DNA of 58,333 bases from DAOPZJ01 sp964587625. GTDB lineage: Bacteria; Bacillota; Clostridia; Oscillospirales; JAKOTC01. This document shows, in pieces, positions 16,641-25,071 of the stretch. Under the pieces are notes generated by a model. The model made no database searches, was not told where the DNA came from, and saw only the letters and a program-made list of their open reading frames with translations. The position numbers were made by a program, and so were the translations under genes. The number at the start of each line of letters is the position of its first letter. The first letter of the stretch is position 1. The stretch lies in the NCBI GenBank assembly GCA_964587625.1, contig CAZPLU010000014.1, positions 1 through 58,333 on the forward strand. The letters are read 5' to 3'.

Positions 16641-17186
16641 ATGTCGCGAATTGGTAGAAAACCGATCGTCGTCCCCGCGGGTACAAAAGTCGTTATCGAC
16701 GGCTGCACCGTCACCGCTGAGGGCGCGAAGGGAACGTTGACAAAGACATTCAACCCGCTGCTGACGATTAAGCTCGAGGACGGTCAAGTCGTCATCGATC
16801 GAGCCGACGATGAAAAGGAGACCCGCGCGCTGCACGGCCTGACCCGCGCGCTGCTCTTTAACATGGTCGAAGGCGTCACAAACGGGTATAAAAAAGAACT
16901 CGAGGTCATCGGCGTAGGATACCGTGCGGCGATGCAGGGCAATGACTTGCTCCTGAACCTCGGTTATTCGCATCCGATTCTCTACGAGGCGGTCGACGGC
17001 GTTTCGTTCGCCATCACCGGCGCGCAGCAAAACCATATTGTCATCACCGGCCCGAGTAAAGAGGTTGTCGGACAATGTGCGGCCGAGATCCGCGAAAAAC
17101 GCCCGCCCGAACCCTATCTGGGCAAAGGCATCCGTTATGTGGGCGAAAAGGTCCGCCGCAAGGAAGGCAAGGCCGGCAAGAAATAA
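16641..17186 (+). CDS. rplF: 50S ribosomal protein L6
   Basis: The 181-residue L6 protein near the factor-binding site. It begins MSRIGRKPIVVPAGTKV, with two similar domains and the conserved C-terminal RPPEPYLGKGIRYVGEKVRRKEG. It is followed by an unusually long, structured 269-nt gap before rplR. Confidence 0.97.
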   Translation: MSRIGRKPIVVPAGTKVVIDGCTVTAEGAKGTLTKTFNPLLTIKLEDGQVVIDRADDEKETRALHGLTRALLFNMVEGVTNGYKKELEVIGVGYRAAMQGNDLLLNLGYSHPILYEAVDGVSFAITGAQQNHIVITGPSKEVVGQCAAEIREKRPPEPYLGKGIRYVGEKVRRKEGKAGKK

Positions 17187-17455
17187 GATCCCGGGCATTT
17201 CACAAGGCAAACGCAACCGGATGAAGGCGTTATATTCGCCGCCGGTTGTCGAGGGTACAGCGTCTTTCGGCGTAAAGCGCCGAAAGACGCGGCAAGTTTG
17301 ATCCTGACGGCTCAAACTTGCGGCTTCAATCGGTTCAAGCAAAAAGCCACGGCTATGCTTTAAATCAAGCAAGTTTATCCCTGCGGGCTAAACTTACGGG
17401 TTTCACATTTAGATTGAAGCCGAACCAATATCTCAAAAACACAGGAGGAGAGAGC
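17187..17455 (+). other. Structured repeat region between rplF and rplR
   Basis: No gene is visible in these 269 nt, inside an operon whose other gaps are mostly 10-30 nt. Structures seen are: hairpin 1, a perfect 13-bp stem (17260-17272 with 17278-17290, loop TAAAG); hairpin 2, a perfect 10-bp stem (17292-17301 with 17312-17321) topped by CC/GG and loop TGAC; hairpin 3, a 9-bp stem with one mismatch (17369-17377 with 17389-17397) topped by CCC/GGG and loop TGC; and an 11-bp perfect long-range helix (17321-17331 with 17412-17422) that encloses hairpin 3 and a smaller 5-bp hairpin (17337-17341 with 17356-17360), giving a three-way junction. Hairpins 2 and 3 are diverged copies of one unit about 77 bp apart. 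It could be an RNA regulator of rplR and later genes or a dispersed palindromic repeat. No T-run follows, so it is not a plain terminator. Confidence 0.75.
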
Positions 17456-17815
17456 ATGGTTAACAAGCCCGACAGCAATAAAGCAAGGGTAAAAAGACAT
17501 GTCCGCGTGCGCGGCAAGATCTCCGGCACGCCGGAGTGTCCGCGTCTGTGCGTGTTTCGTTCCGCCAAGCACATCTACGCGCAGATCATCGACGATGTGA
17601 ACGGCGTCACGCTGGCGTCCGCCTCGACGCTGTCCAAGGAGTTCGAGGGGTACGGCGGAAACAAAGAGGCCGCCCGCAAGGTCGGCAGACAAGTCGCGGA
17701 AGCGGCGGCGAAGAAAGGCATCAAAGACGTTGTCTTTGATCGCGGCGGATATGTCTATCACGGGCGTATTCAGGAACTGGCAGACGGCGCCCGCGAGGGC
17801 GGACTGAATTTCTGA
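17456..17815 (+). CDS. rplR: 50S ribosomal protein L18
   Basis: The 119-residue L18 protein, 5S rRNA binder of the central protuberance. It has KHVRVRGKISGT-like start elements (KARVKRHVRVRGKISG), RLCVFRSAKHIYAQIIDD and the conserved FDRGGYVYHGRIQELADGAREGGL end. The start is ATG 17456 with AGGAGGAG upstream. The open frame to 17318 is non-family sequence from the structured gap. Confidence 0.96.
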   Translation: MVNKPDSNKARVKRHVRVRGKISGTPECPRLCVFRSAKHIYAQIIDDVNGVTLASASTLSKEFEGYGGNKEAARKVGRQVAEAAAKKGIKDVVFDRGGYVYHGRIQELADGAREGGLNF

Positions 17816-17828
17816 GGGAGGGTTGAAT

Positions 17829-18344
17829 TTGGCACTGAACGAAAGAGGCGGCAGAGGCCGCGAACAAAGCGAATTCTTAGAAAAAGTGGTTGCCATCAAC
17901 CGTGTATCCAAAACCGTCAAGGGCGGTCGTGTGATGAAGTTTTCGGCGCTTGTCGTCGTCGGCGACGGCAAGGGCAAGGTCGGCTTCGGATTGGGTAAAG
18001 CGGGCGAGGTTCCCGACGCCATCCGCAAAGGCGTTGCGGACGCCAGAAACAACATGCGCGAAATCTGTATGCGCGGCACGACAATCCCCCATGAAATCAT
18101 CGGTGAATTCGGAGCCGGTAAAGTGCTCTTGAAACCGGCGGCACCCGGTACCGGCGTCATCGCCGGCGGCGCGGTGCGCGCGGTGGTCGAGGCGGCCGGC
18201 ATCAACGATATCAGAACCAAAGCGCTGCGCTCCAACAATCCCTTGAATGTGGTCAGAGCCACGATGGAGGGGCTGTTGTCTTTGCGCGACGCCAAGCAGG
18301 TCGCAAACGCACGCGGCATGACCATCAAAGAGATTTTTGAATAG
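17829..18344 (+). CDS. rpsE: 30S ribosomal protein S5
   Basis: The 171-residue S5 protein, involved in decoding accuracy. It contains EFLEKVVAINRVSKTVKGGR, the GDGKGKVGFGLGKAGEVP double-stranded-RNA-binding loop and AAPGTGVIAGG. The best start is TTG 17829, 7 nt after GGGAGGG. A TTG at 17823 is too close to the ribosome site. Confidence 0.96.
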   Translation: MALNERGGRGREQSEFLEKVVAINRVSKTVKGGRVMKFSALVVVGDGKGKVGFGLGKAGEVPDAIRKGVADARNNMREICMRGTTIPHEIIGEFGAGKVLLKPAAPGTGVIAGGAVRAVVEAAGINDIRTKALRSNNPLNVVRATMEGLLSLRDAKQVANARGMTIKEIFE

Positions 18345-18360
18345 GGGGGAAGCATAAAAG

Positions 18361-18549
18361 ATGGCAGACCTCAAAATTACGCTTAAAAAAAGCTTGATCG
18401 GACGGTATCAAAAGCATATCGATACCGCCATTTCTCTCGGACTGCGCAGGATCGGCGACACCGCGGTGCAGCCGGACAATGCCCAGACCCGGGGCAAACT
18501 CGAAAAGATCAACTATTTGATCGACGTGGAAACGGAGGTGCAAAAATGA
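18361..18549 (+). CDS. rpmD: 50S ribosomal protein L30
   Basis: The 62-residue L30 protein, with the family core LKKSLIGRYQKHIDTAISLGLRR compacted at its start. GGGGGG lies about 10 nt before ATG 18361. It overlaps rplO by ATGA. Confidence 0.96.
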   Translation: MADLKITLKKSLIGRYQKHIDTAISLGLRRIGDTAVQPDNAQTRGKLEKINYLIDVETEVQK

Positions 18550-18986
18550 AGCTCAACGAACTTTCTCCGGCGCCGGGTTCCAGAGTCCAACCCAAACGCA
18601 AGGGCAGAGGGATCGGCTCCGGCAACGGCAAAACGGCCGGTAAAGGCCACAAGGGACAGAAGGCGCGTTCCGGCGGTGGCGTCCGCCCGGGATTCGAAGG
18701 CGGTCAGATGCCGTTGCACCGCCGCTTGCCGAAGCGCGGTTTCACCAATATTTTTGCCACGAAATACATCGGCATCAATGTGGACGCACTCGAAAAATTT
18801 GACGACGGCGCGGTGATCGACGGCAAGGTGTTGTTGGAAAATCGGATCATCCGCAAGACGGGCGACGGCGTCAAGGTTCTCGGAAACGGAACACTGACCA
18901 AAAAGCTCACCGTCAAAGCGGCGGCTTTTTCCGAGAGCGCCAAACAAAAGATCGAGGCGGCCGGCGGAACAGCTGAGGTGGTATGA
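18546..18986 (+). CDS. rplO: 50S ribosomal protein L15
   Basis: The 146-residue L15 protein, a late assembly protein. It has the typical MKLNELSPAPGSR start, then the glycine- and basic-rich KGRGIGSGNGKTAGKGHKGQ and FEGGQMPLHRRLPKRGF. It overlaps both rpmD and secY, so the three genes are coupled. Confidence 0.97.
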   Translation: MKLNELSPAPGSRVQPKRKGRGIGSGNGKTAGKGHKGQKARSGGGVRPGFEGGQMPLHRRLPKRGFTNIFATKYIGINVDALEKFDDGAVIDGKVLLENRIIRKTGDGVKVLGNGTLTKKLTVKAAAFSESAKQKIEAAGGTAEVV

Positions 18987-20344
18987 TGTTTAAGACATTT
19001 CGTAACGCGTTCGCCATTCCCGAACTGCGCAAGAAGCTCTTTTACACATTCCTGATCGTTGCCATTTTTCGCATCGGCGCCGTCATGGTGACGGTTCCGT
19101 TCGTGGATCCGTCGGCGCTCACGGCTGCCGCGGGCAACCAGTATCTCAGCTATATCAACCTGTTCACGGGCGGCGGTTTCGAAAAGGGCACGCTGTTCGC
19201 ACTTTCGATTTCGCCGTATATCACATCCTCAATCATCGTCCAATTGCTGACGGTTGCGATTCCGGCCTGGGAGCGCATGCAGAAGGAAGGCGAGGAGGGC
19301 AGAAAAAAACTCGGCCAGTATACCCGGTTCGGCACGGCCATTATGGCGCTGATCGAGGGTTTTTCATACTTTATGTATCTGCGCAACACCCAGACGCTGT
19401 CCGAATCGGTCATCTATCAAGAGGGCTTGGACGGGATCTTCAGCGCGGTCGTCATCGTCTCCTGCTATGTCGCGGGCGCGGCTCTGATGATGTGGTTGGG
19501 CGAGCAGATCAACAAAAAGGGCATCGGAAATGGTGTTTCCATCCTGTTGTTCGCCGGTATCGTTGCCAACTTCGATGCGATCATCAGCGAACTCGTCAAC
19601 GCATGGAACGGCATTACGGATACTGCCCTACAGACGCCGTCAAACGGAAATCCGATGTATTACGTCATTGTGCCGCTGCTGGCAATTTTGCTGCTGGTTG
19701 AGATTTACTTCGTCGTCTTTATGGACGCCTCGGAACGCCGCCTGCCGGTACAGTACGCCAAACGCGTCGTCGGCAGAAAGGTCTACGGCGGTCAGAGCAC
19801 CCATTTGCCGCTGAAGGTCAACATGGCCAGCGTTTTGCCGGTCATCTTCGCAAACTCCCTGTTGTCGCTGCCGACCATGCTGCTCGGCTTCGGCGTAGGC
19901 GTAAAAGGGTATGACTCCCTCGGCAACCCCAATGATTTCACCGGATTCGGCAACTTTTTGAAATGGTTCAGTTATCAGGGCGTCGCGTATATGATCTTGT
20001 ATATCATCCTGATCATCGCGTTTGCGTATTTCTATATCTCCATCACTTACAACCCGATTGAGATGGCAAACAATCTGCGTAAAAACAGCGGAACAATCCC
20101 GGGAATCCGCCCCGGCAAGCCCACTTCGGATTATATCTCCCGCGTTCTGTCAAGGATTGTTTTGATTGGCGCGGTTTCACTGGCGGTCGTTGTTTTGGTT
20201 CCGATGATCAGCGGATCTATAACCGGTATCAACCTGGCGCTCGGCGGCACCACCATCATCATCATCGTGGGTGTTGCGCTCGAGACCTCCAGAACACTTG
20301 AATCCCAGATGCTGATGCGGCATTACAAGGGATTCCTCGAATAA
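18983..20344 (+). CDS. secY: Preprotein translocase subunit SecY
   Basis: A 453-residue membrane protein with about ten transmembrane helices, the channel of the Sec translocase. It begins MFKTFRNAFAIPELRKKLFYTF and has the plug-region NLFTGGGFEKGTLFALSISPYI, GNGVSILLFAGI and the cytoplasmic loop IRPGKPTSDYISR. Its start is inside the rplO stop (ATG 18983 or 18986). The accessory subunit secG lies elsewhere in this window (38743-39168). Confidence 0.97.
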   Translation: MMFKTFRNAFAIPELRKKLFYTFLIVAIFRIGAVMVTVPFVDPSALTAAAGNQYLSYINLFTGGGFEKGTLFALSISPYITSSIIVQLLTVAIPAWERMQKEGEEGRKKLGQYTRFGTAIMALIEGFSYFMYLRNTQTLSESVIYQEGLDGIFSAVVIVSCYVAGAALMMWLGEQINKKGIGNGVSILLFAGIVANFDAIISELVNAWNGITDTALQTPSNGNPMYYVIVPLLAILLLVEIYFVVFMDASERRLPVQYAKRVVGRKVYGGQSTHLPLKVNMASVLPVIFANSLLSLPTMLLGFGVGVKGYDSLGNPNDFTGFGNFLKWFSYQGVAYMILYIILIIAFAYFYISITYNPIEMANNLRKNSGTIPGIRPGKPTSDYISRVLSRIVLIGAVSLAVVVLVPMISGSITGINLALGGTTIIIIVGVALETSRTLESQMLMRHYKGFLE

Positions 20345-20346
20345 AC

Positions 20347-20979
20347 ATGAGATTGATTCTGCTCGGAGCGCCCGGCGCGGGGAAAGGAACGCAGGCGGAA
20401 CTGCTGTGCAAAATCCTGAAAATTCCCGCGATTTCAACGGGCAATATCCTTAAAACCGCGATCAAGAACGAGACCCCGCTCGGATTGGAGGCCAAGTCCT
20501 TTATCGAGAGCGGTCAGCTCGTCCCCGATGACGTCATCATCGGCATTGTCAAATCGCGTATCCAAGAAGAGGACTGTAAAAACGGGTTTTTATTCGACGG
20601 ATTTCCCCGCACCCTCGCACAGGCGGAGACGTTCGACAGGATGGGCGTTTCAATCGACCGGGTGATCAATATCCGGGCATCGGATGAGTTGATTGTCAAA
20701 CGCATCGGCGGCAGAAGAAGCTGCGCCGCCTGCGGCGCGGTGTACCACATCGAGAGCAAGCGACCGGAGCGGGAAAATATTTGCGACAACTGCGGAGAAG
20801 CCCTCGAGATCCGGAGCGATGACGAGCCGCAGACCGTCCAAAAACGCCTCGAGGTCTATCGAAACCAAACCAAGCCGCTCGAAAGGTACTACGCCGACAA
20901 GGGACTGCTTGTCGAAGCGGACGGCGAAAAGGATGCCCGAGAGACGGCAAAAGACATCCTCAAGGTACTGGGTCTATGA
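20347..20979 (+). CDS. adk: Adenylate kinase, zinc-LID form
   Basis: A 210-residue enzyme that interconverts ATP + AMP and 2 ADP. The P-loop is GAPGAGKGTQ (7-16). The long LID domain has four cysteines (CAAC and CDNC, around 120-145), so it is the zinc-binding Gram-positive type. DGFPRT binds AMP. It starts 2 nt after secY and overlaps map by ATGA. Confidence 0.97.
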   Translation: MRLILLGAPGAGKGTQAELLCKILKIPAISTGNILKTAIKNETPLGLEAKSFIESGQLVPDDVIIGIVKSRIQEEDCKNGFLFDGFPRTLAQAETFDRMGVSIDRVINIRASDELIVKRIGGRRSCAACGAVYHIESKRPERENICDNCGEALEIRSDDEPQTVQKRLEVYRNQTKPLERYYADKGLLVEADGEKDARETAKDILKVLGL

Positions 20980-21725
20980 TAGCCGTTAAGAATGGTTCCC
21001 AGCTGGAGCAGATGCGGCGCGCCTGTAGAATCGCCGCAAACGCGCTGGCCGTGGGCGCGGCCGAGATCAGAGAGGGCAATACCACCGCCCGGATTGACGC
21101 CGCCATCCAAAAATATATATTCTCCCAATCGGCAAAACCCAGCTTTTTGGGATATAACGGTTTTCCGGCTTCCACCTGCATCTCGGTCAATGACGAGGTC
21201 ATCCACGGGATCCCCGGCGGACGGAAACTGTGCAAAGGAGATCTCGTCAGTATCGATGTGGGCGCTTTCTACGGCGGCTTCCACGGGGATACGGCGGCGA
21301 CTTTTCCGGTGGGTGAATGCGACCCCGAAGACCGGCGGCTGCTTGAGGTCACGAAGATCGCATTGTCCGCGGGAGTCACTGCCGCAAAGGCCGGAAACAG
21401 AATCGGAGACATTTCCGACGCGGTGCAAAAAGCGGCGGAGGGCGCCGGATTTTCGGTGGTGCGCGAATATGTCGGACACGGGGTCGGCGAGCAACTCCAC
21501 GAGGATCCCGAGGTTCCCAATTTCGGAAGTCCCGGATACGGCCCGCGGCTTGTCGAGGGCATGACGATCGCAATCGAACCGATGGTCAACGCCGGCGGCC
21601 GGGAAATCGATATCCTCGACAACAACTGGACAGTGGTCACAACGGACGGAAAAAATTCCGCACATTTTGAACACACCGTTTTAGTTACGGCCGACGGCGG
21701 GGAACCGCTGACGACAACGGATTGA
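20976..21725 (+). CDS. map: Methionine aminopeptidase, type I
   Basis: A 249-residue enzyme that removes the N-terminal Met from nascent proteins. The metal ligands are visible in DVGAFYGGFHGD (two Asp), GHGVGEQLHEDP (His), TIAIEPM (Glu) and HFEHTVLV (Glu). The N-terminal extension of some clostridial paralogues is absent. Its place after adk is standard. Confidence 0.97.
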   Translation: MIAVKNGSQLEQMRRACRIAANALAVGAAEIREGNTTARIDAAIQKYIFSQSAKPSFLGYNGFPASTCISVNDEVIHGIPGGRKLCKGDLVSIDVGAFYGGFHGDTAATFPVGECDPEDRRLLEVTKIALSAGVTAAKAGNRIGDISDAVQKAAEGAGFSVVREYVGHGVGEQLHEDPEVPNFGSPGYGPRLVEGMTIAIEPMVNAGGREIDILDNNWTVVTTDGKNSAHFEHTVLVTADGGEPLTTTD

Positions 21726-21738
21726 GGGAGGTAGTTGC

Positions 21739-21957
21739 TTGTCGAAAGATGATGTCATTGAATTGGAAGGCGTGATCACAGAGGCACTTCCAAACGCCCA
21801 GTTCACCGTTCAGCTCGCGAACGGACACAAGATTTTGGCGTACATTTCAGGAAAGCTGCGGATGAACTTTATCCGCATTTTGCCCGGAGACAAAGTCACG
21901 GTTGAAATTTCACCCTATGACCTGACCAAGGGCAGGATAACATGGCGCTCAAAGTGA
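21739..21957 (+). CDS. infA: Translation initiation factor IF-1
   Basis: A 72-residue OB-fold protein that binds the ribosomal A-site during initiation. It begins SKDDVIELEGVITEALPNAQF and ends DLTKGRITWRSK. The start is TTG 21739, 8 nt after GGGAGG. The KOW-domain gene found between map and infA in some Firmicutes is absent. Confidence 0.96.
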   Translation: MSKDDVIELEGVITEALPNAQFTVQLANGHKILAYISGKLRMNFIRILPGDKVTVEISPYDLTKGRITWRSK

Positions 21958-21976
21958 GCATTTAGGAGGCAACAAA

Positions 21977-22090
21977 ATGAAAGTGAGACCTTCAGTGAAA
22001 CCCATGTGCGAAAAGTGCAAGGTGATCAAGCGCAAAGGCCGGATCATGATTATTTGCGAAAACCCCAAGCACAAACAGCGTCAGGGTTAG
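21977..22090 (+). CDS. rpmJ: 50S ribosomal protein L36, zinc form
   Basis: A 37-residue protein read directly from the sequence: it begins MKVRPSVKPMCEKCK and ends NPKHKQRQG. The zinc ligands are Cys11, Cys14, Cys27 and His32. AGGAGG lies 8 nt upstream of ATG 21977, and TAG ends it at 22090. Standard place between infA and rpsM. Confidence 0.97.
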   Translation: MKVRPSVKPMCEKCKVIKRKGRIMIICENPKHKQRQG

Positions 22091-22120
22091 AGCTGACAAA
22101 CTAAACGGAGGTGTATTTGT

Positions 22121-22489
22121 TTGGCACGAATTGCCGGTATTGATCTGCCCCGTGAAAAACGGGTGGAGATCGGGCTGACCTACATTTACGGGATCGGCCG
22201 CAAGCTCTCTAACGATATCCTCGCCCGGACGGGCGTGAATCCCGATACCCGCGTCAAGGATCTGACCGAGGAGGACGTCTCCAAGATCAGGGAGTGCATC
22301 GATCACAGCTACCGGGTCGAAGGCGATCTGCACCGCGAGGTGCAGCTCAACATCAAACGGCTCGTCGAGATCGGCTCCTATCGCGGGACACGTCATCGCA
22401 AGGGTCTGCCGGTGCGCGGTCAGCGCTCCAAGACCAACGCCAGAACCCGCAAGGGTCCCAAGCGTACCATCGCGAACAAGAAGAAGTAG
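22121..22489 (+). CDS. rpsM: 30S ribosomal protein S13
   Basis: The 122-residue S13 protein of the small-subunit head. It begins ARIAGIDLPREKRVEIGLTY and has the C-terminal RGTRHRKGLPVRGQRSKTNARTRKGP tail reaching the P-site. The start is TTG 22121 with CGGAGG 9-10 nt upstream. Confidence 0.97.
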   Translation: MARIAGIDLPREKRVEIGLTYIYGIGRKLSNDILARTGVNPDTRVKDLTEEDVSKIRECIDHSYRVEGDLHREVQLNIKRLVEIGSYRGTRHRKGLPVRGQRSKTNARTRKGPKRTIANKKK

Positions 22490-22510
22490 GCGGGGAGGGA
22501 ATCACGAAAA

Positions 22511-22912
22511 ATGGCTACAGCAAAAAAGACAACCACCGCGACACGCCGCCGCAAAGAGCGTAAAAACATTGACCGCGGCGTCGCACACATCCAGTCGAGT
22601 TTTAACAACACCATCGTCACCATTTCCGATACGCAGGGCAACGTCATCTCATGGGCGAGCTCGGGCGAGATGGGATTCCGCGGCTCCAAGAAGTCCACGC
22701 CGTTTGCGGCGCAGACGGCTGCCGAAGCGGCGGCCAAACTCGCAATCGACCACGGCATGAAGACCGTTGACGTCTTCGTCAAAGGCCCCGGTTCGGGACG
22801 TGAGGCCGCGATCAGAGCGCTCCAGGCCACCGGTTTGGACATCACGCTGATTAAAGACGTCACGCCCATTCCGCACAACGGCTGCCGTCCGCCGAAAAGA
22901 AGACGCGTATAG
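22511..22912 (+). CDS. rpsK: 30S ribosomal protein S11
   Basis: The 133-residue S11 protein of the platform. It contains GVAHIQSSFNNTIVTISDTQGN, FRGSKKSTPFAAQ and the conserved C-terminal DVTPIPHNGCRPPKRRRV. The ribosome site GGGGAGGG precedes ATG 22511. Confidence 0.97.
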   Translation: MATAKKTTTATRRRKERKNIDRGVAHIQSSFNNTIVTISDTQGNVISWASSGEMGFRGSKKSTPFAAQTAAEAAAKLAIDHGMKTVDVFVKGPGSGREAAIRALQATGLDITLIKDVTPIPHNGCRPPKRRRV

Positions 22913-22932
22913 TTTGATGGAGGATTGAGTAA

Positions 22933-23556
22933 ATGGCAAGATATACCGATTCGGTGTGCCGTCTGTGCCGCAGAGAGAGCCAAAAACTCTTTTTGAAGGG
23001 CGACCGTTGCTACACCGACAAATGCGCCGTGTCCCGCAGACCGGGTATGCCCGGACAGCACGGGCAGGGCAGAAAAAAGACCAGTGAATACGGCCTCCAG
23101 CTGCGCGCAAAGCAGAAGGCAAAACGTTACTACGGCGTTTTGGAGAGCCAGTTCCGCAAATACTTTGATATGGCGATCAAGCAGCCGGGCGTCTCGGGCG
23201 AGAACCTGCTCCGTATTTTGGAGAGCCGTCTGGACAACATTGTCTACCGCCTCGGTTTTGCGTCTTCGCGCAAAGAAGGCCGACAGATGGTTCTGCACCG
23301 CCATTTCACGGTAAACGGTTCAATCGTCAACATCCCCTCTTATCTGTGCAAAGCCGGCGATGTGGTTGCGATGAAAGAATCCAGCCGCTCCGTCGAGACG
23401 TTTAAGGATCAGTTCGAAAGCAACGCGAAGCCCATTCCGTCATGGCTGTCCGCCGACAAGGCGAACATGACCGCGAATGTCGCGGCGCTGCCCACACGAG
23501 ACGAGATCGACCTGCAGGTCGAAGAGCGTCTGATCGTCGAGTTGTATTCGAAATAA
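22933..23556 (+). CDS. rpsD: 30S ribosomal protein S4, zinc form
   Basis: The 207-residue S4 protein, primary 16S binder. Cys9, Cys12, Cys26 and Cys31 near the N-terminus form the zinc-finger version. The S4 RNA-binding domain has LDNIVYRLGFASSRKEGRQ and HRHFTVNG. Its place in the alpha operon is typical of Clostridia (in Bacillus subtilis it is elsewhere). A 107-nt gap to rpoA follows, without a gene. Confidence 0.97.
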   Translation: MARYTDSVCRLCRRESQKLFLKGDRCYTDKCAVSRRPGMPGQHGQGRKKTSEYGLQLRAKQKAKRYYGVLESQFRKYFDMAIKQPGVSGENLLRILESRLDNIVYRLGFASSRKEGRQMVLHRHFTVNGSIVNIPSYLCKAGDVVAMKESSRSVETFKDQFESNAKPIPSWLSADKANMTANVAALPTRDEIDLQVEERLIVELYSK

Positions 23557-23663
23557 TTCGATATTCCCGTATAGTCCGTGTTTTTACGGCAAAAAAGGGA
23601 GATATCGTTTGTTCACGCGGTTGTCAAAAATTGCGTGCTTACCCGGATAAAGGAGGGTTTTAA

Positions 23664-24611
23664 TTGTTGGAGATTCAAAAGCCCAAAATAGAGATCAGCG
23701 AAATGAAGTCGGACGGTTCCTACGGCAAGTTCATCGTCGAACCGCTTGAGCGCGGTTACGGCACGACGCTCGGGAACAGTTTGAGAAGAGTTTTACTCTC
23801 GTCACTGCCCGGTGTGGCGGTGACGTCGGTAAAAATAGATGGCGTACAACACGAATTTTCCACCATTCCCGGCGTTAAAGAAGACGTGACCGAGATCATC
23901 TTGAACATCAAGTCACTCGCGGTCAAGCTCTTCTCAGATGAGTCCAAGACGGTCTACATCGAAGCGCAGGACGAATGTGAGGTCACCGCGGGCAGCATCA
24001 AGGCCGACGCGGAAGTGGAAGTTTTGAATCCGTCCATGCATATCGCTTCACTCAGCGCGGGCGCCAAGCTGAACATGGAAATCGTTCTGGACAAGGGCAG
24101 GGGCTATGTCTCGGCCGAAAAGAACCGGGACAACTCCTCCGTGATCGGCGTGATTCCCGTCGACTCTATTTATACGCCCGTCACCAAAGTAAATTACACG
24201 GTTGAAAACACCCGTGTGGGGAATGTGACGGACTATGACAAACTCACGCTCGAGGTGTGGACGGACGGCACGATTTCCGCCCGTGACGCCGTATCCTTGG
24301 GCGCAAAAATTTTGAGCGAACTGCTGGTTCTTTTCATCTCTCTCTCCGAGGGCGCGGCCGACAGCGATATTTTGGTCGAGCGCAGCGAGAAGAACAAGGA
24401 AAAAGTGCTGGAGATGGCGATCGACGATCTCGAACTCTCGGTTCGGTCGTTCAATTGCCTCAAACGCGCGGGTTTGAATACCGTCGAGGACCTGATCAAC
24501 AAGAGCGAGGACGAGATGATCAAGGTGCGCAACCTCGGTCGCAAATCATTGGATGAAGTGGTCGGGAAACTGGCTTCTTTGGGTCTTTCGCTCAAAAACG
24601 ACGACGAATAA
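23664..24611 (+). CDS. rpoA: DNA-directed RNA polymerase alpha subunit
   Basis: A 315-residue subunit. The N-terminal assembly domain (about 1-230, with ERGYGTTLGNSLRRVLLSSLPG) is joined by a linker to the C-terminal domain (about 250-310, SVRSFNCLKRAGLNTVEDL and LGRKSLDEV) that binds UP elements and activators. The start is one of two adjacent TTG codons (23664 or 23667), with AGGAGG upstream. Confidence 0.97.
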   Translation: MLEIQKPKIEISEMKSDGSYGKFIVEPLERGYGTTLGNSLRRVLLSSLPGVAVTSVKIDGVQHEFSTIPGVKEDVTEIILNIKSLAVKLFSDESKTVYIEAQDECEVTAGSIKADAEVEVLNPSMHIASLSAGAKLNMEIVLDKGRGYVSAEKNRDNSSVIGVIPVDSIYTPVTKVNYTVENTRVGNVTDYDKLTLEVWTDGTISARDAVSLGAKILSELLVLFISLSEGAADSDILVERSEKNKEKVLEMAIDDLELSVRSFNCLKRAGLNTVEDLINKSEDEMIKVRNLGRKSLDEVVGKLASLGLSLKNDDE

Positions 24612-24651
24612 TGATGCCGTTATCGGCTTTGATTTAAGGAGTGTGGAAACG

Positions 24652-24993
24652 ATGCCCGGAACCAGAAAACTCGGCAGGCCGAGTGAGCACAGAACCGCCA
24701 TGCTGCGGGCTATGGTCACCTACCTGCTGGAAAAAGGCAAGATTGAGACGACCGTCACCCGCGCCAAAGAAGTCCGCGCGCTGGCGGATCGGATGATTAC
24801 GCTCGGAAAACAGAATACGCTGCATGCAAAACGGCAGGTCTTTTCTTTTGTCACAAAAGAGAGCGTCGCAGCCAAGCTGTTCAATGAGATCGCGCCGAAA
24901 TATGGGAGCAAAAACGGCGGATATACCCGCGTGATCAAGACCGGTCCCCGCCGCGGTGACGCCGCCGAAATGGCCGTCATCGAGCTGGTATAA
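24652..24993 (+). CDS. rplQ: 50S ribosomal protein L17
   Basis: The 113-residue L17 protein. It begins MPGTRKLGRPSEHRTAMLRAM and ends RVIKTGPRRGDAAEMAVIELV. The start is ATG 24652 with AAGGAG upstream; the frame back to 24553 lies over rpoA. Last gene of the superoperon, followed at once by a terminator. Confidence 0.97.
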   Translation: MPGTRKLGRPSEHRTAMLRAMVTYLLEKGKIETTVTRAKEVRALADRMITLGKQNTLHAKRQVFSFVTKESVAAKLFNEIAPKYGSKNGGYTRVIKTGPRRGDAAEMAVIELV

Positions 24994-25005
24994 TTGATAA
25001 CCGTA

Positions 25006-25036
25006 AAAGGACCGCCGGCATGGCGGTCTTTTGCTT
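25006..25036 (+). terminator. Terminator of the S10-spc-alpha superoperon
   Basis: Stem GACCGCC/GGCGGTC (25010-25016 with 25022-25028), extended by A-T pairs, 5-nt loop, then TTTTGCTTTT. It starts 16 nt after the rplQ stop. Confidence 0.9.
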
Positions 25037-25071
25037 TTGGCAAGATAGGAAATCGAAAGGATGCAACGGAT

